64,000 nucleotides of DNA, taken from contig NC_133110.1 of the NCBI RefSeq assembly GCF_022965805.1, forward strand, positions 35,712,317 to 35,776,316, written 5' to 3'. The position numbers were made by a program, and so were the translations under genes. Positions 1-10,689 of this stretch are shown here, piece after piece. Source of the DNA: Primulina eburnea (lineage: Eukaryota > Streptophyta > Magnoliopsida > Lamiales > Gesneriaceae). Every line of letters starts with the position of its first letter. Positions within the stretch are counted from its first letter, which is position 1. The notes under the pieces are model-generated. The model was not told the origin of the DNA and did not search any database. It saw nothing but the letters and a program-made list of their open reading frames with translations.

Positions 1-205
1 CAGCTTTTATAATCCCATTTCCCTCACGACCAAGTCTTTCGTGATACTTATCTGAAAAATCTTCAAGGAAAGCAACGATGAAATCTACTTTTTCCTTGAG
101 AGAAACATTTTTTTCTCTGTGAAGAGGATCGATATACTTCTCAAGTTTCAAAATCTCTCGCAATGATCGAGCAACAGAAAGAAGCGAAGCATAAGCAGCA
201 GCCAT
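1..205 (-). CDS. R1-like CC-NLR resistance gene, N-terminal end only (runs off left edge)
   Basis: Minus-strand reading from ATG at 205 gives about 68 codons beginning [19 protein letters not shown], the start of the coiled-coil (Rx-type N) domain of potato R1-like NB-ARC resistance proteins. It is a close paralogue of the N-terminus of the gene at 6412-9013 and is open to the window edge. The upstream DNA (206-551) is also paralogous to 9014-9375, so gene and promoter were duplicated together. An upstream in-frame ATG (MTDMNLY) exists in both copies, but the copies differ there by a 24 bp in-frame gap; I prefer MAAAY because it is the usual family start. Whether the rest of the gene is intact cannot be seen. 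Confidence 0.75.
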   Translation of the reverse strand, partial: MAAAYASLLSVARSLREILKLEKYIDPLHREKNVSLKEKVDFIVAFLEDFSDKYHERLGREGNGIIKA

Positions 206-551
206 GGGAGGAGACAAAAATGGAGGGGCTCGGTATAAGTTCATGTCAGTCATAGTTGGCTGCTTATTTTATTAATAATTATTTAGCTTGTAAAAACAGC
301 TGGTAGCCTTTCCCTTTCATTAACAATTAATTTCTGATAAAAAGATCATTATAATTTTAGGGACAGCTCATGGATACGATGAAATTAATATTTTATCCGA
401 CAACTTTTTGTATATTCTATTTTAAAATTATTTATTTTCAACTTATTTTGATCATGTCCATTTGCACCAAAATTATAAATTAAATTGTAGGCCCGAATTG
501 CCAAAATTACAAATTTATCAAATTGTCTATTAAAAAATATTACAAATTCAA

Positions 552-733
552 GGCAAAAACTTGTGTGAGACGGTCTCACGGGTCATATTTGTGAGACGGA
601 TCTCTTATTTGGGTCACCCATGAAAAAGTATTACTTTTTATGCTAAAAGTATTACTTTTTATTGTGAATATGGGTATGATTGACCCGTCTCACGGATTAT
701 GACCCGTGAGACGGTCTCACATGAGACTCACTC
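552..733 (+). mobile_element. MITE copy 1 (GAGACGGTCTCAC foldback, 182 bp)
   Basis: The element starts GGCAAAAACTTGTGTGAGAC and ends GAGACTCACTC, with the self-complementary GTGAGACGGTCTCAC near both ends. It is flanked by the perfect 9 bp repeat CAAATTCAA (543-551 and 734-742). It is non-coding. A 9 bp duplication suggests a Mutator-like (MULE) origin; that class is inference, since no transposase is present. Confidence 0.85.
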
Positions 734-784
734 CAAATTCAAATAATGTTTTAAATCAATTTCACAGTCAAATCAATAAATAAA

Positions 785-966
785 GAGTGAGTTTCATGTG
801 AGACCGTCTCACGGATCATAATCTGTGAGACGGGTCAACTCTACCAATATTCACAATAAAAAGTAATACTCTTAACATAAAAAGTAATACATTTTCATGA
901 GTAACCCAAATAAGATATCCGTCTCACAAATACGACCCATGAGACCGCCTCACTCAAGTTTTTGCC
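785..966 (-). mobile_element. MITE copy 2 (182 bp, inverted relative to copy 1)
   Basis: Same family and length as copy 1 but in reverse orientation, starting GAGTGAGTTTCATGTGAGAC and ending CAAGTTTTTGCC. It is flanked by the perfect 9 bp repeat ATAAATAAA (776-784 and 967-975). It sits upstream of the left resistance-gene paralogue. Confidence 0.85.
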
Positions 967-1030
967 ATAAATAAAATAAGGCGGCTTAAGTGGGAAGATG
1001 GTACAATTCTTTACTCAAGAATTAAACACT

Positions 1031-1605
1031 CAGGCAATGTTTGGTTCGAATGATATGATTATCGAATGATTAATAAATGATTGATAAGAAAAATGATAGA
1101 TAAGGATTTGTAATATGTGGTGATAAAATATGTTATGTTTGGATTGATTTTTATGAATAGGATAAGTGCAGAGGATTTTGTATTATACCCAAAATATCCT
1201 TGAGAAGTTTTGGTTTCGATATTTGAATTTGATATACATTTTGTAAACATATTTTTATTATTATATCAAAAATGTAATATACGACTACTGTTGACAAAAC
1301 TCAAAAGTGAATTCTTAAAAAAAAAAAAGTTATCAAGCAAAGGAAATGAGTAATAAATATATAAAATTATTGCTTTAAAAATTTTATGGAAGGAAAACGC
1401 AAAGGGCATTTTAGGAATAATATGAATATTTAAAATAAGGATTCTTAGTCCTTAGGTTGTAGGTGGGTTTAATTGTCCACATTTAGTACAACTTAGTCCT
1501 TTATATACATGATAAAATGAGTTTAGTAAAAATTGAACCAAACATGGGATTAGACTCAAAACCAACTCTTTATCCTACCTTAACCCTCGTACCAAAGGTT
1601 GCCTG
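1031..1605. mobile_element. Foldback DNA element with CAGGCAA terminal inverted repeats
   Basis: The left end CAGGCAATGTTTGGTTCGA and the reverse complement of the right end, CAGGCAACCTTTGGTACGA, agree at 16 of 19 positions. The interior is AT-rich and has no credible reading frame. The target duplication is unclear, so the superfamily (hAT or PIF/Harbinger type) is not resolved. Confidence 0.5.
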
Positions 1606-1649
1606 AATCAGTGATAAATGTATTTACGATATGATAAATGTATTTACAT

Positions 1650-2637
1650 CAAAAACATACCTGAAGCATATGTGATAGTATAATTGTACGTTAATGATAT
1701 ATTAATTGTGGGAAGAAATAATAATATCATCAAGATTATTAAGAAGATGTTTAAAAAAACAACTTCGATACGAAAGATATGGGAGAAATAGATGTCATTT
1801 TGGGAATACAAGTCACAAAACATAGGAAGGACTTGTTTTGTCGCAATTTCACTATGTTGAGAAAATATTGGAAAAAGATAATGCGAATGATGTGTCCTTG
1901 ATGAAAACACCTGTAGATCCAAGTTTGCATCTTTCCAAAAATAAAGGTGAACACATATCTCAATTAGAGTATTCAAAGACCATAGGTAGTTTGATGTATC
2001 TCATGAACTGCACTCGTCCAGATATTACTTAGTATGTCAACAAACACGGCAGATTTAAAAGTAATCCTGTTAATGATCATTTGAAGGCATTAATAAGGGT
2101 ACTTAAATATTTAAGATACACCTTAAATTATGGATTACAATATCGAGACATCCCGCGGTCCTAGAAGGTTATAGTGACGCAAATTAGATATCTGAAACAA
2201 ATGATTCGAAATCCACAAGTGGTTACATATTTACCATTGGTGGTGAGGCTATATCATGAAAGTCTTCTAAGCAAACTTGCATTGCTCGATCCATAATGGA
2301 ATTGGAATTTATAGCTTTAGATAAAGTTGGAGAAGAATCCGAGTGGCTTCGAAATTTCTTAGAAGAAATCTCATGTTGGAATAAGCCAGTGTCCTCAATA
2401 ATAATTCATTGTGAGAGTCAATCAGCAATTGGAAGGGCAAAAAAAACTATATATAACGATAAGTCTCGACACATCCGTCGTAAACATAATACCACACGAC
2501 AATTAATCTTTTAATGGCATTATCTCCATTGATTATGTAAAATCAATGGAGAATCTCGCGGATCCACTTACAAAAGGTATGCCGAGAGATCAAATGAATT
2601 GTCTATCAAAGGAATGGAATTAAAACCCCAATATTAA
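1650..2637 (+). pseudogene. Ty1/copia pol remnant (reverse transcriptase end plus RNase H)
   Basis: The plus strand encodes, with several stops and shifts, the C-terminal half of a copia polyprotein. The RT active-site block reads YVND instead of YVDD near 1690. It is followed by GEIDVILGIQV, the TPVDPSLHL-like block, the IGSLMYL and TRPDI block (to about 2030), and RNase H segments including STSGYIFTIGGEAISW, MELEFIAL (2296), IHCESQSAI (about 2405) and KSRHIRRKHN (about 2465). It ends LADPLTKGMPRDQM before TAA at 2635-2637. The loss of the catalytic aspartate and the many stops show a dead copy. The gag, protease and integrase parts are missing upstream, so the element is 5'-truncated. Confidence 0.85.
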
Positions 2638-3174
2638 ATCTTGTAGTGGATACCCAACCTAGTTGACTGGAGATCCCAAAATCTAAGTTCAAAAGGGACA
2701 ACTAAATTACGAGATTTGTAGAAACACCTGGAGAAATCTCCTATGTATTCCTATGATAAGAAATGTTGCCCACAAAAGGGTATGAGGCCAGGTTCCTAAG
2801 ATATACTAATAAGTATGTTGGAGTATAGTGGGATACTCTCCTAGGAGATCACCGACGTAAGTGCGAATTGTGACAACTTCAAATATGAAAAGCACTCACG
2901 AAACCAAGCAGTGTCCATGGGAGAAATGGACCAAACAGTGAGAACATAATGAAATATTAGAAGTGTTATTGTGTGCATATAATTGTCTTGATTTACACAA
3001 AACGGCGAACAGTTTAAGGCATCACAACTACTAATTACCAAGTAAATCCGATTATATCTTACTAAGGAAGATTCAAAGCAAAAGCTACATATCCCGATGC
3101 AATAATCTTTCACTAGAACACTATTTGTCGAGTCAATTTAGTCACATGCATTAATTTTCATTCATGTGGGGGAT

Positions 3175-3327
3175 TGTTAAAAAAATGAGTTTTGTACTAA
3201 TTTGGAATCGATAAAATAATTTGAACGAGTTACGTGACAAACAAAATTACTTCTCGATTACTAATTCGAGTGAATGAGAAATTAATTGAGTTCAAATTTT
3301 ATCGAGTGAAAAGATTGAATCGAAATG

Positions 3328-3373
<46 letters not shown>

Positions 3374-4060
3374 AAAATAATGATGTTGGCACCTCAATTA
3401 ACTTGTCCGAAGAGGTGCCGTGATTTGATCCAAACAATGTGTCATCTTATTAGTAAAATGGTGCATCATTTCATGAAGAGGCATGTTTTTTGATTCAAAA
3501 CTTTTCATCTTTTATAAATAAGACCTCACTCATTTGTATTTATTGCATCAATTCTCTTCTTTTCCTTTTTTTCTATATTTAATTCTAGATGCGAATTTTT
3601 TTTAAGCATTAGCACTTAAAGTTCAAATTTTCAAGATATAAAATCTTGAGTGTAAATTTTCTAAACTTATACGCTTAAATTCGAACTGTGGAATTAAATT
3701 CGAGAGTTGTCTTCAAATTTTGAGTTTTTTAAACATTTGCGTTTAAATCCAAGTTTTGCAAGATTTAGATTCTTGGAATTGTTAAATTTAACGCTTAGAA
3801 TTTGAAATTAGAAAGTTTGCATATCATATTGATAGCGTTATAAACATCTCAAGTTTGCGTGGCTTTAACATTTGTCGTGCTTCTATTTTGAAGTCGTAGT
3901 CGTTGTATCTTGGGAAACGAATTGCCAACAACCATGAGCACCGGGGTGGGGCAATATCGTTTTAAGGAAAAAGAGTCAAACTCTTGCCTCGACAATTTTC
4001 TCATAGCCATTTGATCCACCCCTATTTCTATTCCGAGATTTCCCAAGACAAATAAAAGTA
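3175..4060 (+). repeat. 3' LTR of the copia remnant (right end approximate)
   Basis: A purine tract TGTGGGGGAT (3165-3174) directly precedes TGTTAAAAAAATGAG, the classic PPT/LTR junction of plant copia elements. Within it a TATA-like TTTATAAATAAGACC at about 3510 is followed by a leader-like stretch. GGGGCAATATCGTTTTAAGG at about 3944 resembles the R-U5 end of copia LTRs (recalled, not searched). I cannot fix the end; 4060 is an estimate. A (TA)n run of about 40 bp (3331-3370) lies inside. Confidence 0.6.
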
Positions 4061-4322
4061 TACCAACCAACCAACAAAAATCAAGAACCCCGAGTCAATT
4101 GTTAGGAAAAGTGTAGTGTCATTTCACACCTTCTCTCCATAGTTGAATAGCATAATGCAACAACATCATTTTTCGTATGTATTTGAAAATATTAAGATAC
4201 GTTTAGAGGGTAATTTTTCAAAAATGAATCTCCGGCTAACAAATAAATGTTGTTTTTACAAAAATGAATCTTCGGTGATCAATAGCTTGGAAGAGAATTC
4301 TTTGCTTCAAGATCCTTTAATT

Positions 4323-4517
4323 TCAGCCCTCAAGCCCTGTCTTTTGCGTATCTGTCATCACAACACTTGTTGTTGGTTCTGCTACTCCAGAAACTAAAAC
4401 CATCCAATATTCTTTGTACATCAAGAAGTTCTCGATGAGCATGCTCCAATCATCACAGTGACTATTAAAGCGTGGAATGGTTGCCAGTACAAAACTTTCG
4501 GAAGCCGTCAATTTCAC
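4323..4517 (-). pseudogene. Copia gag fragment (UBN2-like)
   Basis: The minus-strand frame of 64 codons contains IPRFNSHCDDWSMLIENFL and KEYW, matching the N-terminal block of copia gag proteins (usual form: a Trp-Ser-x-Leu-Met-Glu-Asn-Phe-Leu-Arg-Ser-Lys-Glu-Tyr-Trp series). It runs opposite to the neighbouring copia 3' end at 1650-4060, so it is probably a separate insertion. Nothing downstream of gag is present. Confidence 0.5.
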
Positions 4518-5861
4518 TTTTTTCCTCCATGGAACTCAAACTTTCTATGGTACCATGGATGGAAACAAAAAAAGTACTTAATGACTTGTTTTCCACAATA
4601 ACAATAAGAAACAGAGGATAAATATTTGATAAACAACCAACCTATATATATAGACTAATACATTACTGAAAGCAACATGAAAATAGACATTATCCAACAT
4701 TCAAAACAAACTCCTATTGATTAGGTAAATAGAAACAAACTTACTGACACTCCTAAAGATTGGGACAACCCAAACGTGTACAAACAAAAGAATTTAAATT
4801 TTCTAAACAAGTAGGCTCGAGTTTTGTTAGCACAAACTCTGCATGATGCGAGAAGATGGCCAAGGAAGGCGGCATGGGAGAAGCCAGGTATAGACCGAGA
4901 TAACTCCACGAGGGCCTGAAATCACTTCCGTCAACAGCATGGAAAATCGAGGATAGAAGATGGTATATCGATGGAAGAAGACGACATACCGGCAATCACA
5001 TCCATTGATGTGGTAAATTATGTATATGTAATTATTTTAAGACAAGAGTGATAATTCTTCATGTTTCACTGTAGTTATTAACTAGTCTTTCTGAAGTTGT
5101 TCTCAATCTTTTTTATATTACAATTCATGTTTGATATTATTTAAAAAATAATAATCAAATATTGAAAGATAAAAAAAAATATGATCTTTAGGATTTGTAC
5201 TTCAACGTCTCTTCATTGTTTGCAAAACTTTCAATTTCTCAATCAAAATGTATACATTTTCTTTTTAACTTTTTCACAATTTAATTGTTTAAATGTCAAT
5301 TATCTTTCTATCAGGTTTTTGCACTTTTTATGGTACAATTTATTTGGCTAAATTTTTTTGGTTGATATTTGTTTTGTTTATTAAGCTAGATCCATTTAAT
5401 CAATTTTAAATTAGTTGGAATCTTATTTATCGAAAGAAAGTTGAAATTACCTATCCTATGAAGATAGATCCATTTAATAAAGACATTTTACATACTATTT
5501 TTAGACTATTTTAAATGAAATTTCGGTACATCTTATATGAGTTAAAATGAGTCATATTCCTCTTTCATAAAATAATTATCTGAACTATACGTAAAAATAT
5601 TATATTCAGAATAATTATCTGAACCATACGTAAAGATATTGGTTTTTTTGTAAAAAAAATTTTTAATTTTAAAAAAATATTTAATTTTAAAAAATAAGAT
5701 AGATTTTCAAGTTTGGCAAAATTAAGGCAAAACACCACCATCAACGGCGAACACTACAAATAGCAACGTGTCATGTGCAGCTGTACATGGTACTGTCTGT
5801 TGCCTTTGGCAGCGGACACTGCTTTTTATTTTTAATTTTTTTCAGTATTATTATTTCTTTA
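4518..5861. other. AT-rich intergenic DNA, no gene seen
   Basis: Short open frames (for example minus 4753-4995) have no recognisable domain. A direct duplication of about 39 bp lies at 5567-5640 (AATAATTATCTGAACTATAC and a near copy). A GC-richer island at 5725-5825 has no match that I recognise. Confidence 0.5.
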
Positions 5862-5862
5862 T

Positions 5863-6173
5863 TGAATTTGGACATATATCTTGTTAGTAAAATAGGAAGA
5901 CAACATATAAAAATTGAGAATTGAAACTCAATTTCAATAATTTAAAAAATAGATGAATTTAGATGGTGAGTTATTCAACAAATTATTTAAAAAAAAAAAT
6001 TCTTGATTGTTAAATATTAATTAATTTATCTTTTAAAAAATTTTGAACTTAATTTTGTTTTTCAAAAAAAAATATTTATTTAAATATATGTTAGTTTAAT
6101 TAGTTATCGAAAAAATGTGTACGAGTATCCATCCATTTTCTATTTTACTAATAAGATATATGTTCAAATTCAT
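5863..6173. mobile_element. Foldback MITE-like element with 35 bp inverted arms
   Basis: Bases 5863-5897 (TGAATTTGGACATATATCTT and onward) are an inverted copy of 6139-6173, with about two substitutions. The interior is AT-rich. No target duplication was identified, so the outer ends are uncertain. Confidence 0.55.
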
Positions 6174-6411
6174 AAAGTGCATATACAGATATAAAAGTGA
6201 TTTTTTTAAGAAATTTGTTATAATTAGATCTCGAACTTGAGATTTGGTCCCAAATTTGAGATTTTAGTGCAAGTGAAACTATAAGTCATTGGCCCTTTGT
6301 TTCCTCATTCCACTGTTTGCTTGGCAAAATTGTCAAAACAAAAATCTTTCATCGAAAGAAATACAAATCTTACTATATGCTCTCTTAAATGTGACTTCCA
6401 AACAAAACATC

Positions 6412-9013
6412 CTAATCAAAGTAATAAATTACATGAACACGGAAAGCATCGTTTCCATTTTCATGTTGATGCTTTTGCATTTGTTTCGCTGAGATTACCA
6501 ATGATTTTTTACAGTACTTCAACTCAATATATCGAAGTGTATCTATTTCTCCTATACCACTAGGAATTTCATTAATCCGCTCGGCACGCTCAAGAATCAA
6601 GCTTTCAAGACACGGGAAATGCTCTTTTTCCATTTTCCACGTCAACAGAGAATCCAAGGAAGAGTGAAAGTACTTGAGTTGAAGAAATTGACCTTCCATC
6701 ATCACCCACTTTGAATCTTCATCGACTGCCATCCATATCATCTGAAGTACTTGAAGATTCGGAAGCGACCCAATTATGGTCATATTTTCCCAAGGAAAAA
6801 GGACTCCGTATAGAAATAACTTCTTTAGACCGATTGGAAAAGCATGGTTCCATGTCATTGAGGGATCAGGCTGGCAGCGCATTGAGATTTGCAAGTCCTC
6901 GAGGCTTTGTAAATGGCAAAGGTTTCGAGATTATAATAATCCCAATCATGATTCTTCATATAATATACAACAGCCAATTTCTTCAGATTCACAAGTTTTT
7001 TGATTATCTCTTCGGTAAATATGAAATCGGCCACTGTCTCAATTGTTTGTAGATCACTTTCATGAACAATTCTTATATCAGAGGTATGGGATAAACGAAA
7101 ATCTTAGTTCCAGATCAGATGCCTTAACTTCGGCATCTTTAAGATTTCATATGGTACTTGCCATAAGTTTCCGAATAGGATGACATCTGGATAAACAACT
7201 ATAGTTTCGAGATTGGGCTGTTTCGATATTGAGACTGGAAATCCATTGGGACATGATGCATGGGTTAAGGCAAAAGCAAAGTACCTTAAATTGACGAATG
7301 TAGATATTACATTTGAAAATTTCTGCCAAGTTACTTGGGGTGCATCCAAGACACCGACGTGCCTAGATCGTAGATATAATCTTGGCTCCTCGTATCTTTC
7401 GGAGAAAATTAGAACCGAACGCACGCTCGAATCTAGGATTTTCCATTCCTGAAAATGTTGCGTGCAATGAATTTGGAGGCGGCGATATGGTTTGTTTATG
7501 ATTTCTATTCTGGAATTCGTTTTGGATGAGACACCATGAAGAAACCCCTCTTCTTCAGCTTTTGTTATGCAAATCTCCCTCAACATGTCATGGATTCCAA
7601 CAGTTTCGAGCTTCCCGTCAGGCCCTTTCTTGCTCACAACAGCAAACTTCTGTTCACCAGATCCTCCAAATAATGTTCGCCCACATCTTCCAACCATTTG
7701 AATTGATCATTTGGTTTCAGAAATCCCTCAGCAACCCACAACTTAATTAGCTCAGAAACATCAATTTCAGTATCTTCAGGAAAAGCTGCTATGTAGAGGA
7801 AGCATGGTTTTAGTCGAAGAGGTAACCCATCATAACTAAAACACAGTATCTTTGAGCACTGAAGGGCAATTGTAGGCTCTTTAGAACTTATATTTTCCGA
7901 AATATTTTCCCACACTTCTTCTCTCATCACGTTGCCTGAAGAAAGGAGTAGTCCTGCAACCACCACGATGGTGAGAGGAAGTCCCCCACAATTTTCCGCA
8001 ATTTTCTTCCCGACTTCCACCAGTTGGAGAGGACAAGATTGTTGTTCAAAAACACTTTCTTGAAGTAATTTCCAACTTTGATCATTATTTAAACACTTCA
8101 TTTGGTGAACAGGAGCATCTGAAGATCTCGCACGAGAAGCCACATCTAATAGCCTGGTGGTTAACAGGATTCGACTTCCACTACCATCATCTGGGAATGT
8201 CATCTTCAAATCATCCCATGCCTGGGTACTCCATATATCATCAATCACAATGAGATATCGCCTGCCAAAGAGACTTTGATACACTAGTTTTGCCAGTTCT
8301 GCTTCGTTCTCATTAGATTGTTCATTCTTGAGGGACTTCAAAAGCCCTGAAAGAACCTCTCTCCTTTGATACTCTTGTGACACTGTGATCCATGCGCATT
8401 TGTCGAAGTATTGAGAAAGGATTGAATCTTCGTATGCTTTTCTAGCCAGAGTCGTCTTCCCGATTCCCCCCATCCCGACAACTGGGATAATTTGGAGGTT
8501 AGCAGAGTCTTCGTATAACCGTTCTTTGATTACGAGCAAGTCATCATCAAATCCCACTACCCTTTTTCTGGCAGTGGTTTGGACTGTGGATGAACGATCA
8601 ACAGGAAAAGAATAAGATACGGATCGGAGATCTCTTGTCGTGTCCCTGTTGTTCATCTTCATCGTCTCATCCCAAATAAAACCAATCCTTTCAGACGCCA
8701 TGGTTAAGTCTCGATCCAAGTTCAAATCAGCCTCTTCAGAACTCCCATCATCACCAATAGTTGACACCGAACACTGATACGAATCCATGAAATCTTGAGC
8801 TTCATATGCAGCTTCTCTAATCCCATTTCCCTCACGACCAAGTGTTTCTTGATACTTATCTGAATAATCTTCAAAGAAATCAACGATGAAATCAACTTTT
8901 TCCTTGAGAGAAACATTTTTTTCTTTGTGAAGAGGATCGATATACTGCTCAAGATCCAAAATCTCTCGCAATGATCGAGCAAGAGCAAGAAGCGAAGCAT
9001 AAGCAGCAGCCAT
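6412..9013 (-). pseudogene. R1-like CC-NB-ARC-LRR disease-resistance gene, broken in three places
   Basis: Intronless minus-strand gene starting [15 protein letters not shown] at 9013; in total length (about 865 codons) it fits the R1/late-blight family of cytoplasmic immune receptors. The Rx-type coiled coil occupies residues 1-130. NB-ARC motifs are all present: P-loop GMGGIGKTT (180-188), [16 protein letters not shown], kinase-2 LIVIDDIW (254-261), [18 protein letters not shown] (344-347), [16 protein letters not shown], then an MHD variant IHD in IHDMLRE. LRRs follow to 6412. Three lesions interrupt it: a missing base at about 7634, where LLL runs into TGA although the next frame continues VSKKGPDGK; an in-frame TAA at 7104-7106 after LRHLIWN; and a one-base shift at about 6920 inside the LRRs. 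Homology continues across each break. It is a pseudogene unless some lesions are sequencing errors. Confidence 0.85.
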
Positions 9014-9402
9014 GGGAGGAGACAAAAACGGAAGGGCACAGATATGCGACACATTTTCTTTAAAGTATAAGTTAATGTCAGTCATAGTTGGCTGCTTATT
9101 TAATTGATTATTTAGCTGGTAGCATTTCCATTCATTAACAATTAATTCCTGATTAAAGATCATTATAATTTAAGGGACAGCTCATGGATACGATTAAATT
9201 AATTTTTATCCGACAAACTTTTTGTAAATTCTATTTTAAAATTATATAAATTGTGTTTTATTTTCAACTTTTTTTGATCATGTCCATTTGCACCTGAATT
9301 ATAAATTAAATTGTAGGCCAGAATTGCCAAAATTACGAATTTATCAAATTGTCTATTAAAAATATCAAAAATTCAATTTCACAGTCAAATCAATAAATAA
9401 AA

Positions 9403-9583
9403 GGCAAAAACTTGTGTGAGACGGTCTCACGGGTCATATTTGTGAGATGGATCTCTTATTTAGATCATCCATGGAAAAATATTACTTTTTATACTAAGAG
9501 TACTACTTTTTTTGTGAATATGGGTAGAGTTGACCCGTCTCACAGATTAAGATCCGTGAGACGGTCTCACAGGAGACTCACTC
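9403..9583 (+). mobile_element. MITE copy 3 (181 bp)
   Basis: Same family as the copies at 552 and 785, in the orientation of copy 1. It is flanked by the perfect 9 bp repeat TAAATAAAA (9394-9402 and 9584-9592). It lies upstream of the full-length resistance-gene paralogue, at the position where copy 2 sits upstream of the left paralogue. Confidence 0.85.
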
Positions 9584-9911
9584 TAAATAAAATTGGTGAA
9601 TGCAATAAGGGAGCCAAGAAAGGCGGCTTAAGTGGGGAATTCTTTAGGTCGCAAGCATTAGCTTAAAAATTACAAAGAAACTCAAGAATTAGACACTTTA
9701 ACTTAGAAACTGCACACATGGAGGTCGCCTGGATTAAGAAATAGCTGACATAACAAAAAATCAAGGTACATTTTGATGAAAACTGACTATTGATGTAAGA
9801 AACATCGTCTAGATTGCATATAATTACTTGCTTATCGTCACTGTTAAGAGGAGTGCGCTTACGAGTTCCGAGACCGAGACTTGACAGACTTCTTCCAAAC
9901 TCTGAATAATT

Positions 9912-10075
9912 TCACTGCTGGAGACGCTTCATGATGGCGGGACTCATATACATGTAGCGCTGGGCACAATAATTGGCGAGACAAGTAGATTCACTAGAGC
10001 TGAACTTGCTTCCACCAGCACTCGAATGTAAGCTTTCCAATCATTTTCACTAACCATAGCATTTTCTTTTTCTCG
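9912..10075 (-). pseudogene. TIM8: TIM8 pseudogene, second exon (small Tim chaperone)
   Basis: Tim8 is an intermembrane-space chaperone of mitochondrial protein import with twin CX3C motifs. Reading minus from an acceptor TTTACAG, the exon begins REKENAMVSE, like the REKE/QEKE start of plant Tim8 after its intron. An extra A then shifts the frame before MIGKLT. The segment that should carry the first CX3C pair (CWDKC) is deleted. The frame resumes GGSKFSSSESTCLANYCAQR, where an inserted TAT turns the second CX3C into CX4C, and ends MSPAIMKRLQQ with TGA (9912-9914). Loss of the first motif and the shift rule out function. Confidence 0.75.
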
Positions 10076-10689
10076 CTGTAAAGATTTATCCATGGAACAT
10101 ATCAAATATTAATTAGAAAGTCCATCAACAATACATATGATCAACAAATATCATGAACACAACTCGAAGAAGAAAGTAGCACATATATGAGTTCGGAAAT
10201 ATCAATAAGCAATTTTAGAATGTACCTAAAAAAATTGATTCAAGAGTGGAAAGCTCTATATCACTGAAAAACTAAATGCAGCAAAATAATCACGAACTAA
10301 AATTATATTTTCAATGAGTTTAAGAATCTTGAATGGACCAAACTTACAGTTCCACAGCCCCTCTGTACAAAGATGTGCTACATGCCCATAAATCATATGT
10401 AATTGAGCAAGCTTCTTCAAATAGCATGACAAGTTGACTAGTGACATTAAAGAAGGGATCTAAATACACAAAGTGATAGTTATGTTGAGAGCAAACTATA
10501 GCCTATCAAATCTCCGAGGTTTAAAAGGAAAATACAAGTATATGTATATATACATTATCACGAAAACAACAAAACCTAACTCAGAAAGTAAATAAAGATG
10601 TAGTAAACACTGACAACAGAATGTCGACCAAACAAATATAAATATGTACATAATTGCCAGGGGTGAGAGAAAATGAACAAAATGAGGCA

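Noticed and set aside
4753..4995. Minus-strand 80-codon frame
   Set aside because: No start context, domain or neighbour supporting a gene.
9014..9163. N-terminal extension of the resistance gene from upstream ATGs
   Set aside because: The paralogue differs by a 24 bp gap there and the family normally starts MAAAYASL.
10328..10445. Minus-strand open stretch (LVMLFEEACSITYDLW) with a donor-like GTAAGT, looking like an extra exon
   Set aside because: It lies within the TIM8 intron, is not part of Tim8 proteins, its phase does not join the second exon, and I recognise no family.
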